DNA of 64,000 nucleotides. Source: Planctomycetota bacterium (GTDB lineage Bacteria; Planctomycetota; PLA2; JAEUHO01). The stretch is taken from NCBI GenBank assembly GCA_020631815.1, contig JACKGW010000006.1, forward strand, positions 163,632 to 227,631. The letters run 5' to 3'. Below are positions 1 to 7,834 of the stretch, in pieces. The position numbers and the translations under genes were made by a program. A model generated the notes under the pieces. That model saw nothing but the letters and a program-made list of their open reading frames with translations. It was not told the origin of the DNA and ran no database searches. Position 1 is the stretch's first letter. The number at the start of each line of letters is the position of its first letter.

Positions 1-956
1 ATCCGCGCGCGCCCTCCGCGCCCATGTTGGCCGCCGAGGATCGCGGTCGCTACGTCCTGTTCCTGTCCGACTCGAGCAGTGGCAGTGCCTACGAGGTGCA
101 GGCGCTGTTCACGGCAGACGGCCTGGAGGGAGAGCAGAAGGTGGAGGCGCTCTCGCGTCTCCAGGTGCAGCTTTCGATGAAGGGCCCCGAGGAACGGGTC
201 CACGCGACGCTCGCGCAGCTGTTCCGCGCGTTCGACGACGAGCGCCACTGGACGCGCGAGAACGCGGCCCGCGAGATGGCCTGGATCGCGCGACACCACC
301 CGAGCCTCCTCGACGCGGACGCGCGGCTGCGCCTCCGACGCGTCGCCGCGGGTCCGACGAGTCGCCCGCAGGCGATGTACCTCGCGATGGCGTTGGCCGA
401 TCTCGGTGCCAGCCCGCCTCCGCCGGCTCGCCGCGGACCGGCGTCGGCATCGGCGCGCTGGCGGAGCGCCTTCGAGCGGGCGGAGGACGCCAAGGGCCAG
501 GCACGCCTGCTCGCGACGCGCCACACGGAGGCGCGGGGCGAGGCACGGGCCGCCGTCTGGGAGGACCTGCGCTGGGGCTGGTGGCACGCCCCGGCCGAGG
601 CTCGCGTGGCGTGGCTCCACGCCTTGCCGCTGCGCGCTCCTCCCGCAGACGCCATGGAGTGGCGCGGGCTCTACGCGCACGAGGAGAGCCTGCCCGTGCT
701 CGAGGGCCTCGTCCGCGCGGTCGGCCTTTCACGCCGCGCCGAGGACGTGCCCTGGCTGGCGGCGCGCCTTGAGCGTGCCGACCTCTGGCATGCGGCGACC
801 CTGGCGCTCGCGCGTGTCCGCACGGCCGACGCGCTCGAGTGGTTGCGCCGCGAGCGGTTGGCCTGCGAAGCGGAGGGCGCCGACGCCGAGCGCATGGGGT
901 GGCTGGACCACTTGCTGTCCGATCTGTTCGTGCAGGGGGAGGCGGCCGTCCGCTGA
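1..956 (+). CDS. HEAT-repeat-like protein, 5' truncated by window edge
   Basis: The frame is open from the window edge, and the first ATG (24) is preceded by in-frame sense codons, so the real start probably lies upstream. The visible 310 residues are rich in Ala, Leu, Arg and Trp, with repeated amphipathic helix pairs typical of HEAT/ARM solenoids. Examples are the segments beginning HWTRENAAREMAW near residue 75 and EDVPWLAARLERADLW near residue 240. No catalytic motif is visible. It ends 107 bases before the TolC-like gene on the same strand. The role is unknown; a protein-protein scaffold is the family expectation, not something the sequence proves. Confidence 0.6.
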   Translation, partial: PRAPSAPMLAAEDRGRYVLFLSDSSSGSAYEVQALFTADGLEGEQKVEALSRLQVQLSMKGPEERVHATLAQLFRAFDDERHWTRENAAREMAWIARHHPSLLDADARLRLRRVAAGPTSRPQAMYLAMALADLGASPPPPARRGPASASARWRSAFERAEDAKGQARLLATRHTEARGEARAAVWEDLRWGWWHAPAEARVAWLHALPLRAPPADAMEWRGLYAHEESLPVLEGLVRAVGLSRRAEDVPWLAARLERADLWHAATLALARVRTADALEWLRRERLACEAEGADAERMGWLDHLLSDLFVQGEAAVR

Positions 957-1063
957 CGTCCGGCCTGCGGAGGTTCCTGCCCCGCCCGCAGGCGGCCGCG
1001 TAGGATCCCTCCACGGAGGCGCGTCCGCCCGCGGGCGCCACGGTAGGAACCCGGGAGGAACCC

Positions 1064-2734
1064 ATGCCGACCGCACCGCTGCCCGTGCGCCTGCTTGCCG
1101 CCGCGGCGCTGGCCCTTCTCCCGGGCGCCTACGCAGCCGCCGACGAGGTCGAGCTCCCGGCCGGACCGCCGCCTGCGGACGCCGCGCTGGTCACGCCCGG
1201 CGAGGCCGACGCCGCGGTGACCGACGACGCCACGCGCGACGTGGGTGCGGCGGGTGGCAGCCGCTTCGTGGTGGTCGGGGCCAACGAGCTGCCCCTGTCG
1301 CTGCGGGAGGCGCTCGAGCAGGCCCTGTCGTCGGACCTGGGGCTTGCCGAGCGCCGCCTCGACGTGCCGATCGCCGCGCAGCAGCGCCTGCAGGCGGAGG
1401 CCGGGTTCGATCGTCTGCTCACGGCTGGCGTCGACCTGCGTCGCGACGAAGAGCCGAGCACCACCAGCTTCTTCGGTAGCGGCGCCATCCGCACCACGAC
1501 GTACAGCGCCTACGGCGGTGTGCGCCGTCGCCTGCCGACGGGCGGCGAAGTGTCGCTTCTCTACCGCGCGGATCGCATCGACACGTCGCGTCCGTTGTCC
1601 ACCGTCAACCCTGCCTGGCGCCATGGTGTGAGCGTCGACTTCCGTGTCCCGCTCGGCCAGGGCGGCGGCTCGATCGCGCGCAGCGAGATCCTCAAGGCAC
1701 ACAACGGCATGGCCGCGGCTCGCGCCGGCGAAGAGGCTGCCGTCGAGGACCTGGTCCTCGCCGTGCTGCGTGCGTATTGGGAGCTGGCGTTCGCCCAGCG
1801 TGACCTGGCCGCGCGCGTTGCTTCCGAGACCGTGGCGAGCGAGCTGCTCGACGACATCCAAGCCCGCATCCAAGCGGAGGTGGCGACGCCGCTGGACGCG
1901 GCCGAGGCCCGCGCCGGCTTGGAGCGCCGACGCAGCGAGCGCCTGCTGGCCGAGCGCACGCTCGACGATGCATCGGATGCCTTGCTGGCGCTCATTCGCC
2001 CGTTCCGCGACGGTTCGACGGCGCCGCGTGTCGTGGCCATCGACGATCCGGACGCGCCGACCATGCTCGAGGCCGGGGACGACCTCCCCGTGGCCCGCGC
2101 CGTGGCGCTTGCGCTGGGCGCCCGCCCGGAGCTTCGCGCCGTCAAGGCCGAGCTCGCCACACGCGGCGTCGAGGTGCTCGAAGCCAAGGACGCGCTGCGA
2201 CCCACCATCGATCTCATCGGCTCCGCGAGCAGCGTGGGCTACCGCGAGGGTTGGTACGACAGCCTCAAGGACACGGCCGGTGGCGAGGCGCTCTCCATGG
2301 CGCTCGGCGTCGAGGTGTCGCTGTACCTGGGACAGCGGGCCGCGAAGGCACGCTTCCGGGCCGCGGGCTGGGCTCGCGAGCAGACGCAGCTGCGCATGCG
2401 CCAGCTCGAGAACCAGATCGTCCAGGACGTGCGGCGTGCCCACCGCGCCATGGGTACCGCGTCCGCCGTGCGCCGCGCGGCCGAGGCCGAGGTGGCGGCC
2501 GCTCGCGAGTCTCTCGACGGGGAGCGCCAGCGTCTCGCCGAGAGCAAGTCCACGCCCTACCGCGTGCTGGAGCAGGAAGAGCTGCTCACCGAGGCCCAGA
2601 CCCGGCTGACGCGCGCGCAGATCGACACCCGTGTCGCCGAGGCCGAGCTCTGGCGCGCCGCCGGCTCCCTCTCCGAACGCCTTCGACTGACGGCACCGCG
2701 CTTCGCCCCCTGCAATCGCTGCAGCTGGCGCTGA
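1064..2734 (+). CDS. TolC-family outer-membrane efflux protein
   Basis: A 556-residue protein with a Sec signal peptide (residues 1-25, ending near AYAAAD). Its long alpha-helical/coiled-coil body matches the outer-membrane efflux protein family: a first repeat around 85-300 (LPLSLREALEQAL, then LLDDIQARIQAEVATPLDAAEARAGL) and a second around 330-540 (ARAVALALGARPELRAVKAE). Such proteins trimerise into a beta-barrel plus periplasmic channel for export. The ATG follows a strong GGGAGGAA ribosome site (about 1052-1059). No membrane-fusion protein, RND pump or ABC exporter partner lies nearby, so the substrate cannot be inferred. The HEAT-like lipoprotein follows almost at once and may be co-transcribed. 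Confidence 0.85.
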   Translation: MPTAPLPVRLLAAAALALLPGAYAAADEVELPAGPPPADAALVTPGEADAAVTDDATRDVGAAGGSRFVVVGANELPLSLREALEQALSSDLGLAERRLDVPIAAQQRLQAEAGFDRLLTAGVDLRRDEEPSTTSFFGSGAIRTTTYSAYGGVRRRLPTGGEVSLLYRADRIDTSRPLSTVNPAWRHGVSVDFRVPLGQGGGSIARSEILKAHNGMAAARAGEEAAVEDLVLAVLRAYWELAFAQRDLAARVASETVASELLDDIQARIQAEVATPLDAAEARAGLERRRSERLLAERTLDDASDALLALIRPFRDGSTAPRVVAIDDPDAPTMLEAGDDLPVARAVALALGARPELRAVKAELATRGVEVLEAKDALRPTIDLIGSASSVGYREGWYDSLKDTAGGEALSMALGVEVSLYLGQRAAKARFRAAGWAREQTQLRMRQLENQIVQDVRRAHRAMGTASAVRRAAEAEVAAARESLDGERQRLAESKSTPYRVLEQEELLTEAQTRLTRAQIDTRVAEAELWRAAGSLSERLRLTAPRFAPCNRCSWR

Positions 2735-2766
2735 CGACCGTGCCGGACCAGGCGCGGACCGGGAAC

Positions 2767-4740
2767 GTGCGCCTGCTGCCCGGGCGCTGCCGGGTGTTCG
2801 CTCTCGTGGCCTGCTTCCTCGTTGCGGCATGCGGAGGCGACGAGCCGAAGCGCGCGGTCCAGCCTTCGAGCACGGGCCCGACGTTGCCCACGTTGCCGTC
2901 CGTCAGCGACGACGAGATCGCCGCGCGGGCCCTGGAGCACGTGTTACGCGGGCCGGGGCGGGACCTGCTCACGATGGGCATGGCTCGGGACGCGAACGGC
3001 CAGCCGGTCGGCTTCGGGGGCATCTGGGATGGGGCGGTCCATGGCCTCAGTGCGGAGCTCGCACGCAAGGACCTCCTGGCCCTGCCGGAAGCCACGTTGC
3101 GCGCGTTGGCCGCACCGGGTCTGGTGGAGCGCCTGACGAACGTCCACCCCAACAACGAGGAGCCCTGGCTTGTCGTGTTGGATCTCCTGGCGCGGATGCC
3201 CAACGTGCCGTACGAGGCGCTGATCCCCTGGGTGCAGCCGGTCCTCGACGGGCGCGCGAGCCGCTATCTGCCGGGTCCGGCGATCCGTCTGTTGGCGGCT
3301 TCACGGGACGATCGGGCGCGCTCGGCGCTTCGCACGTACGTGGGCGACCACGCCACGTCCGTGGACGTGCTCGAGGCGGCGACGCGACCGCTGCTGCGTG
3401 GTGAGCCGGACGACCGGGCGCTCGCGCTGCGCGTCCTGCTCCGGCACGGGACGGGACAGGCCTGGATCCGCGTCAGCTCCCATCTCCTCGCAGACCTTCC
3501 CTCCGGACAGATCGACCTCGACCGCATGGACGCGCTCGCGTGGTGGGGCGTGATGGCCGAAGGCAGCGGGCCGACGCTGCCGACCGAGAGGCCGCGCGTA
3601 AAGCGATGCGTCCCCGGCGCTCTCGGTGTCGAGCTGGACGATCGCACGCTCCCGGCCGTCGCAGGGCGTGCGGTGGGTTTGCGTCCGGCCCCCAAGGACG
3701 GCTGGGTCCACACCCAAGGGGTGCGCGATCTGGTGGTGCCGCTCATGGCGTACCTGTTCACGGGCGACGAGCCGGCAGCCGAGGCACGCTGCGACATGGC
3801 GCGCCGCGAGCGCGGTCCTTGGGCTGCGACGATCAAGCGGGACATGGCGCTCCACGAGGTCGACCCGGCGCGCGCGCTACGTGCCAAGCACTGCATGCTG
3901 CCCGAGCTCGCCGGCGACGTGCGCGCCGAGGCCGTCGGCACGCTGGAGGCGTGGCTCGCCAACCCCGCCGGGCCCACCGACGTCGGGCTGCTGTCGCGCG
4001 CCATGGCGGGGCTGCCCGACCCCGCGCTGGACAAGGCGTCGCATGCGGTGCTGCTTCGCGTGCTCGCGGCGCTTCCGCCCGGTGATCTCGGGCTGGCGAT
4101 TGCGCAGCTGGTCCAGGATCGCGTGGGGCCCGATGACGATGGGCTGGTCGAGTTCGTCGTGCACCTGCTGCTCGCCGGCGACGAGGTGCAGCAGCAAGTG
4201 GCGCGAACCCTGATGCTGCGCCGCCCCGACGCGCGCTACGTCCCGGCCATCGAGAAGCACCTCGCGTCCCTGCCCCCGGAGGAGGCCCGGTCGGTGTGGC
4301 GACGCGCGCTCGTCCTGGTCGCCCAGATCCCCGACCTGCCGGCTCCCGTACGCACCCGCTGGGTCGATGAGCTGGTGCGTCGCGTGGCCGAGGCGACGCC
4401 CGAGCAGGGCGCGCTCTTGGTGGGCGCGCTGCTCGACTTCGGCGAGCTCGGGGCCGGTCGCTTCGCCGCCGGTCTGCGCGGTCCCCTGCGCTCGCGCTAC
4501 ATGGCGGGCTGGCCGGTGGGCACGGAGCATGTCCCGCAGCAGGTGGCCGAGGCCCTCGTGGGGCCGATCGGGCCAACGACGGACGCGTCCGAGCTGTACG
4601 CTGCGTTGCAGGCCGCGTGGCGCACCTTCCCGCCCACGGCCGCTCCCGCGCTGGCGGCCTTGGCCCAGCGTGTGGACCCGCCGTATCGGTCCGAGGTGCA
4701 GCCGGTGCTCGACCGCGTCCGCCTGCGCGCGATGCGCTAG
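2767..4740 (+). CDS. HEAT-like exported lipoprotein
   Basis: About 657 residues from a GTG start. The start was chosen because it gives a compact lipoprotein signal: RLLPGR, a hydrophobic core and lipobox LVAAC with Cys22. An in-frame GTG at 2740 would add nine residues. After a low-complexity Ser/Thr/Pro linker the protein is a string of helical repeats, such as LLDLLARMPNVPYEALIPWVQPVLDG and later QVARTLMLRRPDARYVPAIEKHL (quoted as two separate short stretches). Lgt in this window would be the modifying enzyme. It lies 32 nt after the TolC-like gene. No enzymatic motif was recognised; a periplasmic or outer-membrane-attached scaffold is the likely role. Confidence 0.7.
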   Translation: MRLLPGRCRVFALVACFLVAACGGDEPKRAVQPSSTGPTLPTLPSVSDDEIAARALEHVLRGPGRDLLTMGMARDANGQPVGFGGIWDGAVHGLSAELARKDLLALPEATLRALAAPGLVERLTNVHPNNEEPWLVVLDLLARMPNVPYEALIPWVQPVLDGRASRYLPGPAIRLLAASRDDRARSALRTYVGDHATSVDVLEAATRPLLRGEPDDRALALRVLLRHGTGQAWIRVSSHLLADLPSGQIDLDRMDALAWWGVMAEGSGPTLPTERPRVKRCVPGALGVELDDRTLPAVAGRAVGLRPAPKDGWVHTQGVRDLVVPLMAYLFTGDEPAAEARCDMARRERGPWAATIKRDMALHEVDPARALRAKHCMLPELAGDVRAEAVGTLEAWLANPAGPTDVGLLSRAMAGLPDPALDKASHAVLLRVLAALPPGDLGLAIAQLVQDRVGPDDDGLVEFVVHLLLAGDEVQQQVARTLMLRRPDARYVPAIEKHLASLPPEEARSVWRRALVLVAQIPDLPAPVRTRWVDELVRRVAEATPEQGALLVGALLDFGELGAGRFAAGLRGPLRSRYMAGWPVGTEHVPQQVAEALVGPIGPTTDASELYAALQAAWRTFPPTAAPALAALAQRVDPPYRSEVQPVLDRVRLRAMR

Positions 4741-4765
4741 ATCGCCGGCACGCGCCAGCGCGGTG

Positions 4766-5263
4766 TCATGCGCCGAAGCCGCGGATCAGTGCTTGGGCGT
4801 GCAGGTGGTACAGGACGAGCGCGCTGTACCCGAGCAGGGCGGCGGCCAGGCAGATGCGGCCCAGCGGCCAGTTCTTGTGCAAGCACAGGAACGAGGTCGC
4901 GACGATCGTGACGACGGTCTTGATCAACACGAACGGGCGGTCGCCCAGATGCAGTGCCGCACGCATGACCGGGTTGGCCTCGGTCGCGCCGCTCTTGAGC
5001 AGGTCGAGCGTGTACCACGCGTCCAGGAGCGACAAGCCCACGACACCGATGAACGCACCGAGGATCCAAGGGCCCGGGCGGTCCACGTAGACGAGGTTGC
5101 GCTCACCCTCCCGGCGTCCAGCACGCCGCCGGCCCCGGAACAGGTACCGGGAAATCATGGGCGTGGGGCGCTGGCGGCGATCGGGCCCGCGGTAGCGGGG
5201 CGCCGAACCGGTCGGTGACTCCGGCGCCTCAGGCCCCTCTGACGGTTCCCGCCCGGCGTCCAC
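4766..5263 (-). CDS. DUF5658 family membrane protein
   Basis: A 165-residue protein from a GTG start. The N-terminal cytoplasmic part carries the basic signature PDRRQRPTPMISRYLFRGRR (about 27-46), which I recognise from DUF5658 proteins. Three hydrophobic segments follow (about 65-85, 105-125, 135-155), including the conserved LLDAWYTLDLLKSGATEANP stretch. Its function is unknown. It begins 7 nt after the lgt stop codon on the same strand, so it is almost certainly co-transcribed and perhaps translationally coupled with lgt. A role linked to lipoprotein processing is only a guess from position. Confidence 0.8.
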   Translation of the reverse strand: MDAGREPSEGPEAPESPTGSAPRYRGPDRRQRPTPMISRYLFRGRRRAGRREGERNLVYVDRPGPWILGAFIGVVGLSLLDAWYTLDLLKSGATEANPVMRAALHLGDRPFVLIKTVVTIVATSFLCLHKNWPLGRICLAAALLGYSALVLYHLHAQALIRGFGA

Positions 5264-5270
5264 GAAGGGG

Positions 5271-6077
5271 TCAGGCCGCCTGGGCGGCGCCGCGCTTGTG
5301 CCAACGCGACAGCAAGAGCGCGAGCCCCAGGAAGAACACGGGAATGGAGATCAGCTGGCTCGTGCTGACACGTCCGCCGAAGACCATCCCGCGAGCGACG
5401 TCGTCGTCGCGCCAGATCTCGATCACGGCGCGCCCGATCGCGTACAGCACCAGGAACAGCCCCGTCAGCGCGCCTGCGCCGGGCTTGCGCTTGGCCACGA
5501 GCAGCAAGATCCCGAACAGCACCAAGCCGTGCAGCGCGTGATAGAGCTGCGTGGGGTGCAGGGGCTGGCCGATGTGGCTACCGGGGACCTGGGTGTAGGC
5601 CACGGGCGGGAACGTCACGGCCCACGCCAGGTCCGGCGCGATCTTGCCGTAGTTCTCGCCGCTCAGGAAGCTGGCCTGGCGACCGACGAGGATCGCGAGG
5701 CACGCCGCGATCGCCAGGACGTCGAGGAACGCCCAGCCCTTCATCTCGGGCTTGCGCGGCAGGTACCACGACAGCCAGAGCAGGCAGGCGATCAGGCCGC
5801 CGTACCAGACGAGGCCGCCGTTCCAGATCTCGAGGAACGACATCGGACGCGCCGCGAACTCCTCGTACTTGAGGAACACGTACGCCATGCGGGCGCCGAG
5901 CAGCCCGATGAAGAGCAAGGTGAAGCAGACGGAGAAGACACGCTCCTTGTCCAGGCCCAGCTGCTTGGCCGCCCGTCGTCGCGCGTACCAGGACGCAACG
6001 AGGAACGCGAGCACGATGAACGTGCCGAAGCTGTAGATCTTGATGGACTCGGAGATGTCGACGAGGACCGGGTGCAT
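5271..6077 (-). CDS. lgt: Prolipoprotein diacylglyceryl transferase
   Basis: A 268-residue polytopic membrane enzyme that transfers diacylglycerol from phosphatidylglycerol to the lipobox cysteine, the first step of lipoprotein maturation. Visible family landmarks are the N-terminal segment with YSFGTFIVLAF, WNGGLVWYGGL (about 85-95), the signature region GRQASFLSGENYGK (132-145, with the conserved Arg133), HPTQLYH (174-180) and the distal Arg-containing GRAVIEIWRDDD. Within the signature the usual G-R-x-G-N-F-x-N-x-E has Ala, Ser and Ser where Gly, Asn and Asn are expected. The length is normal. The ATG has a GGGGAAGG ribosome site. It sits 39 nt after gcvH. Confidence 0.92.
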   Translation of the reverse strand: MHPVLVDISESIKIYSFGTFIVLAFLVASWYARRRAAKQLGLDKERVFSVCFTLLFIGLLGARMAYVFLKYEEFAARPMSFLEIWNGGLVWYGGLIACLLWLSWYLPRKPEMKGWAFLDVLAIAACLAILVGRQASFLSGENYGKIAPDLAWAVTFPPVAYTQVPGSHIGQPLHPTQLYHALHGLVLFGILLLVAKRKPGAGALTGLFLVLYAIGRAVIEIWRDDDVARGMVFGGRVSTSQLISIPVFFLGLALLLSRWHKRGAAQAA

Positions 6078-6116
6078 GCCTTCCCCTTCGTGCGACCGAC
6101 AGGCGGCGTCGGAGGA

Positions 6117-6500
6117 TCAGGACGCGGCGTCGAGCTGGGCTTCGTACGTGGCCAGGTCCATGAGCGACGAGGCGTCGTCGTCGGTCTTGATCTTGAACAG
6201 CCAGCCGGCGCCGAACGGGTCGCTGGCCAAGGGGCCCTGGTCGTCGCCCAGGGCCGCGTTGACCTCGACGATCTCGCCGGCCACGGGGCTGTAGATCTCG
6301 CCGACCGCCTTGACGCTCTCGACCTCGCAGACGCTGTCCCCGGCGGAGACCTCGTCGCCGACCTCGGGCAGCTGCACGAACACCAGGTCACCGAGGTGCT
6401 CGACGGCGAAGTCGGTGATGCCGATGGTGGCCACCCCGCCCTGGTAGCGGACCCACTCGTGGGACGAGGTGTAGCGGATGTCGTTCGGACGATCGGACAT
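6117..6500 (-). CDS. gcvH: Glycine cleavage system H protein
   Basis: A 127-residue lipoyl carrier that shuttles the aminomethyl group between the P and T proteins and is reoxidised by the L protein. The lipoylation site is Lys64 in VESVKAVGEI, and the N-terminal TSSHEWV motif is conserved. The full frame is open upstream, but the ATG at 6500 follows a GGGAGG ribosome site and gives the family length. It lies 158 nt downstream of gcvT on the same strand. No gcvP is present in the window, so the glycine decarboxylase subunits must be encoded elsewhere. Confidence 0.95.
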   Translation of the reverse strand: MSDRPNDIRYTSSHEWVRYQGGVATIGITDFAVEHLGDLVFVQLPEVGDEVSAGDSVCEVESVKAVGEIYSPVAGEIVEVNAALGDDQGPLASDPFGAGWLFKIKTDDDASSLMDLATYEAQLDAAS

Positions 6501-6658
6501 GGAACCCTCCCGGGAGCCTTGGACGAGCGGCACATCCTGCCACGGACCCGGCCGACGGCGAGCGTCCGGGACGGGTGCGCGGAGCCTCCGTGGGAGGCGC
6601 CCTCCGCGAGCCGTGCCAGGGCCTCGGGAGGCCGCCCTCGAGCCTGCCGAGCGGGCCC

Positions 6659-7759
6659 TCAGGCGCCGCGTCGGTAGAACGGGTGCGGGACGACTTGGAG
6701 CGGCCAGCGCTTGCCGCGCACGTCGGCCCAGAGCGTCGTGCCCAGGCTCTCGTACCCGGTGTGCACCAAGGCCCGCGCGATCGTGCGACCCAGCGTGGGA
6801 CTGACGCCGCCGCTCGTGACGCGGCCTACGCGCTCGCCGTTCTCCGCGGCGTCGAACAGCTCGGTGTCCGTGCGGGGGACGCGCCCGCCTTCGGCCGCCA
6901 GCGAGACGGCGTGGCGTGTCAGGCCATGGGCCTTGCGCGCAGCGAGCGCCGGGATGCCGACGGTCGCCGTCTTGGCCAAGTCCACGCCGAATCCCAAGTC
7001 GGCCTCGAGCGGGTCGATCGACGTGTTGATCTCCTGCCCGTAGAGCGGCATGCCGGCCTCGAGCCGCAAGAGGTCGCGTGCCCCGAGGCCGATGGGCTCG
7101 AGCCCGTGGTCGGCGCCGGTCTCGAGCAACGCCTTCCACGTGGCGACGGCCTCGGCCGGGTCGAAGAACAACTCGAAGCCGTCCTCGCCGGTGTAGCCCG
7201 TGCGGGCGATCAGGGTGGGAATCCCACGCACGCGTGCGTTGGTGAACGCGTAGTAACGGAGCTTCCCGAGGTTGGCGTCGCAGAGCGGCTGCAGGACCGC
7301 TTCGGAGACGGGCCCCTGCAACGCGATCATCGCCTGGTCGTCCGAGACCTCGCGCACCTGCGCGTCCAACCCGGCGGCGTCGCGACGCGACTCCACCCAG
7401 GCGCAGTCGTGATCCCGGCCTGTTGCGTTGATCACGATGTGCACGAGGTCGGTATCGCGGTAGACGAGCACGTCGTCGAGCGGGAAGCCGCCCTCGTCGA
7501 GCAAGAAGCCGTACTTGGCCCGGCCGTGCTTCAGCTTGCCGAGGTTCGCACTGAACACGTGCTCCACCAACCGCTCGCGGTCGGGCCCCGTGACCTCCAG
7601 GCGGCCCATGTGGCACAGGTCGAAGATGCCACCTCGGGTGCGTACGCAGCGCGTCTCGTCCAAGATGCCCCGGTACTGGACGGGCATCTCCCAGCCGTGG
7701 AAGTCGACCATGCGCGCCCCGAGGGCGACGTGCTGGTCACGGAGCGGCGTATGGCGCAT
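6659..7759 (-). CDS. gcvT: Glycine cleavage system aminomethyltransferase (T protein)
   Basis: A 366-residue folate-dependent enzyme that releases ammonia and makes 5,10-methylene-THF from H-protein-bound aminomethyl groups. The N-terminus RHTPLRDQHVALGARMVDF and the stretch ARTGYTGEDGFELFF (about 180-195) are typical, as is the C-terminal GRVTSGGVSPTLGRTIARA. The length matches the family, and a GGAGA ribosome site precedes the ATG. It is followed by gcvH. The upstream leader (7760-7834) contains a short hairpin, but I see no glycine-riboswitch signature in it. Confidence 0.95.
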   Translation of the reverse strand: MRHTPLRDQHVALGARMVDFHGWEMPVQYRGILDETRCVRTRGGIFDLCHMGRLEVTGPDRERLVEHVFSANLGKLKHGRAKYGFLLDEGGFPLDDVLVYRDTDLVHIVINATGRDHDCAWVESRRDAAGLDAQVREVSDDQAMIALQGPVSEAVLQPLCDANLGKLRYYAFTNARVRGIPTLIARTGYTGEDGFELFFDPAEAVATWKALLETGADHGLEPIGLGARDLLRLEAGMPLYGQEINTSIDPLEADLGFGVDLAKTATVGIPALAARKAHGLTRHAVSLAAEGGRVPRTDTELFDAAENGERVGRVTSGGVSPTLGRTIARALVHTGYESLGTTLWADVRGKRWPLQVVPHPFYRRGA

Positions 7760-7791
7760 GGAGGTCTCCGATCAGGAGGCGGCACGCTACC

Positions 7792-7808
7792 ACCCCGTGT
7801 CTCGGGGT
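7792..7808 (-). terminator. Short hairpin between the HEAT-vWA gene and gcvT
   Basis: ACCCCG and CGGGGT arms flank the five-base loop in the 75-nt gap. There is no U-tract, so it may be a weak or Rho-dependent stop or simply mRNA structure ahead of gcvT. Confidence 0.3.
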
Positions 7809-7834
7809 CCACGATGCCCGCGACGAGCCCGAGG

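Noticed and set aside
671..2830. Long minus-strand frame antisense to the TolC-like gene
   Set aside because: Product is low-complexity Arg/Ala/Gly/His-rich sequence with no family likeness, no ribosome site, and fully covered by a recognisable plus-strand gene. High GC makes stop codons rare on the other strand.
7760..7834. Possible glycine riboswitch ahead of gcvT
   Set aside because: The gap is only 75 nt and lacks the conserved riboswitch core; only a short hairpin is seen.
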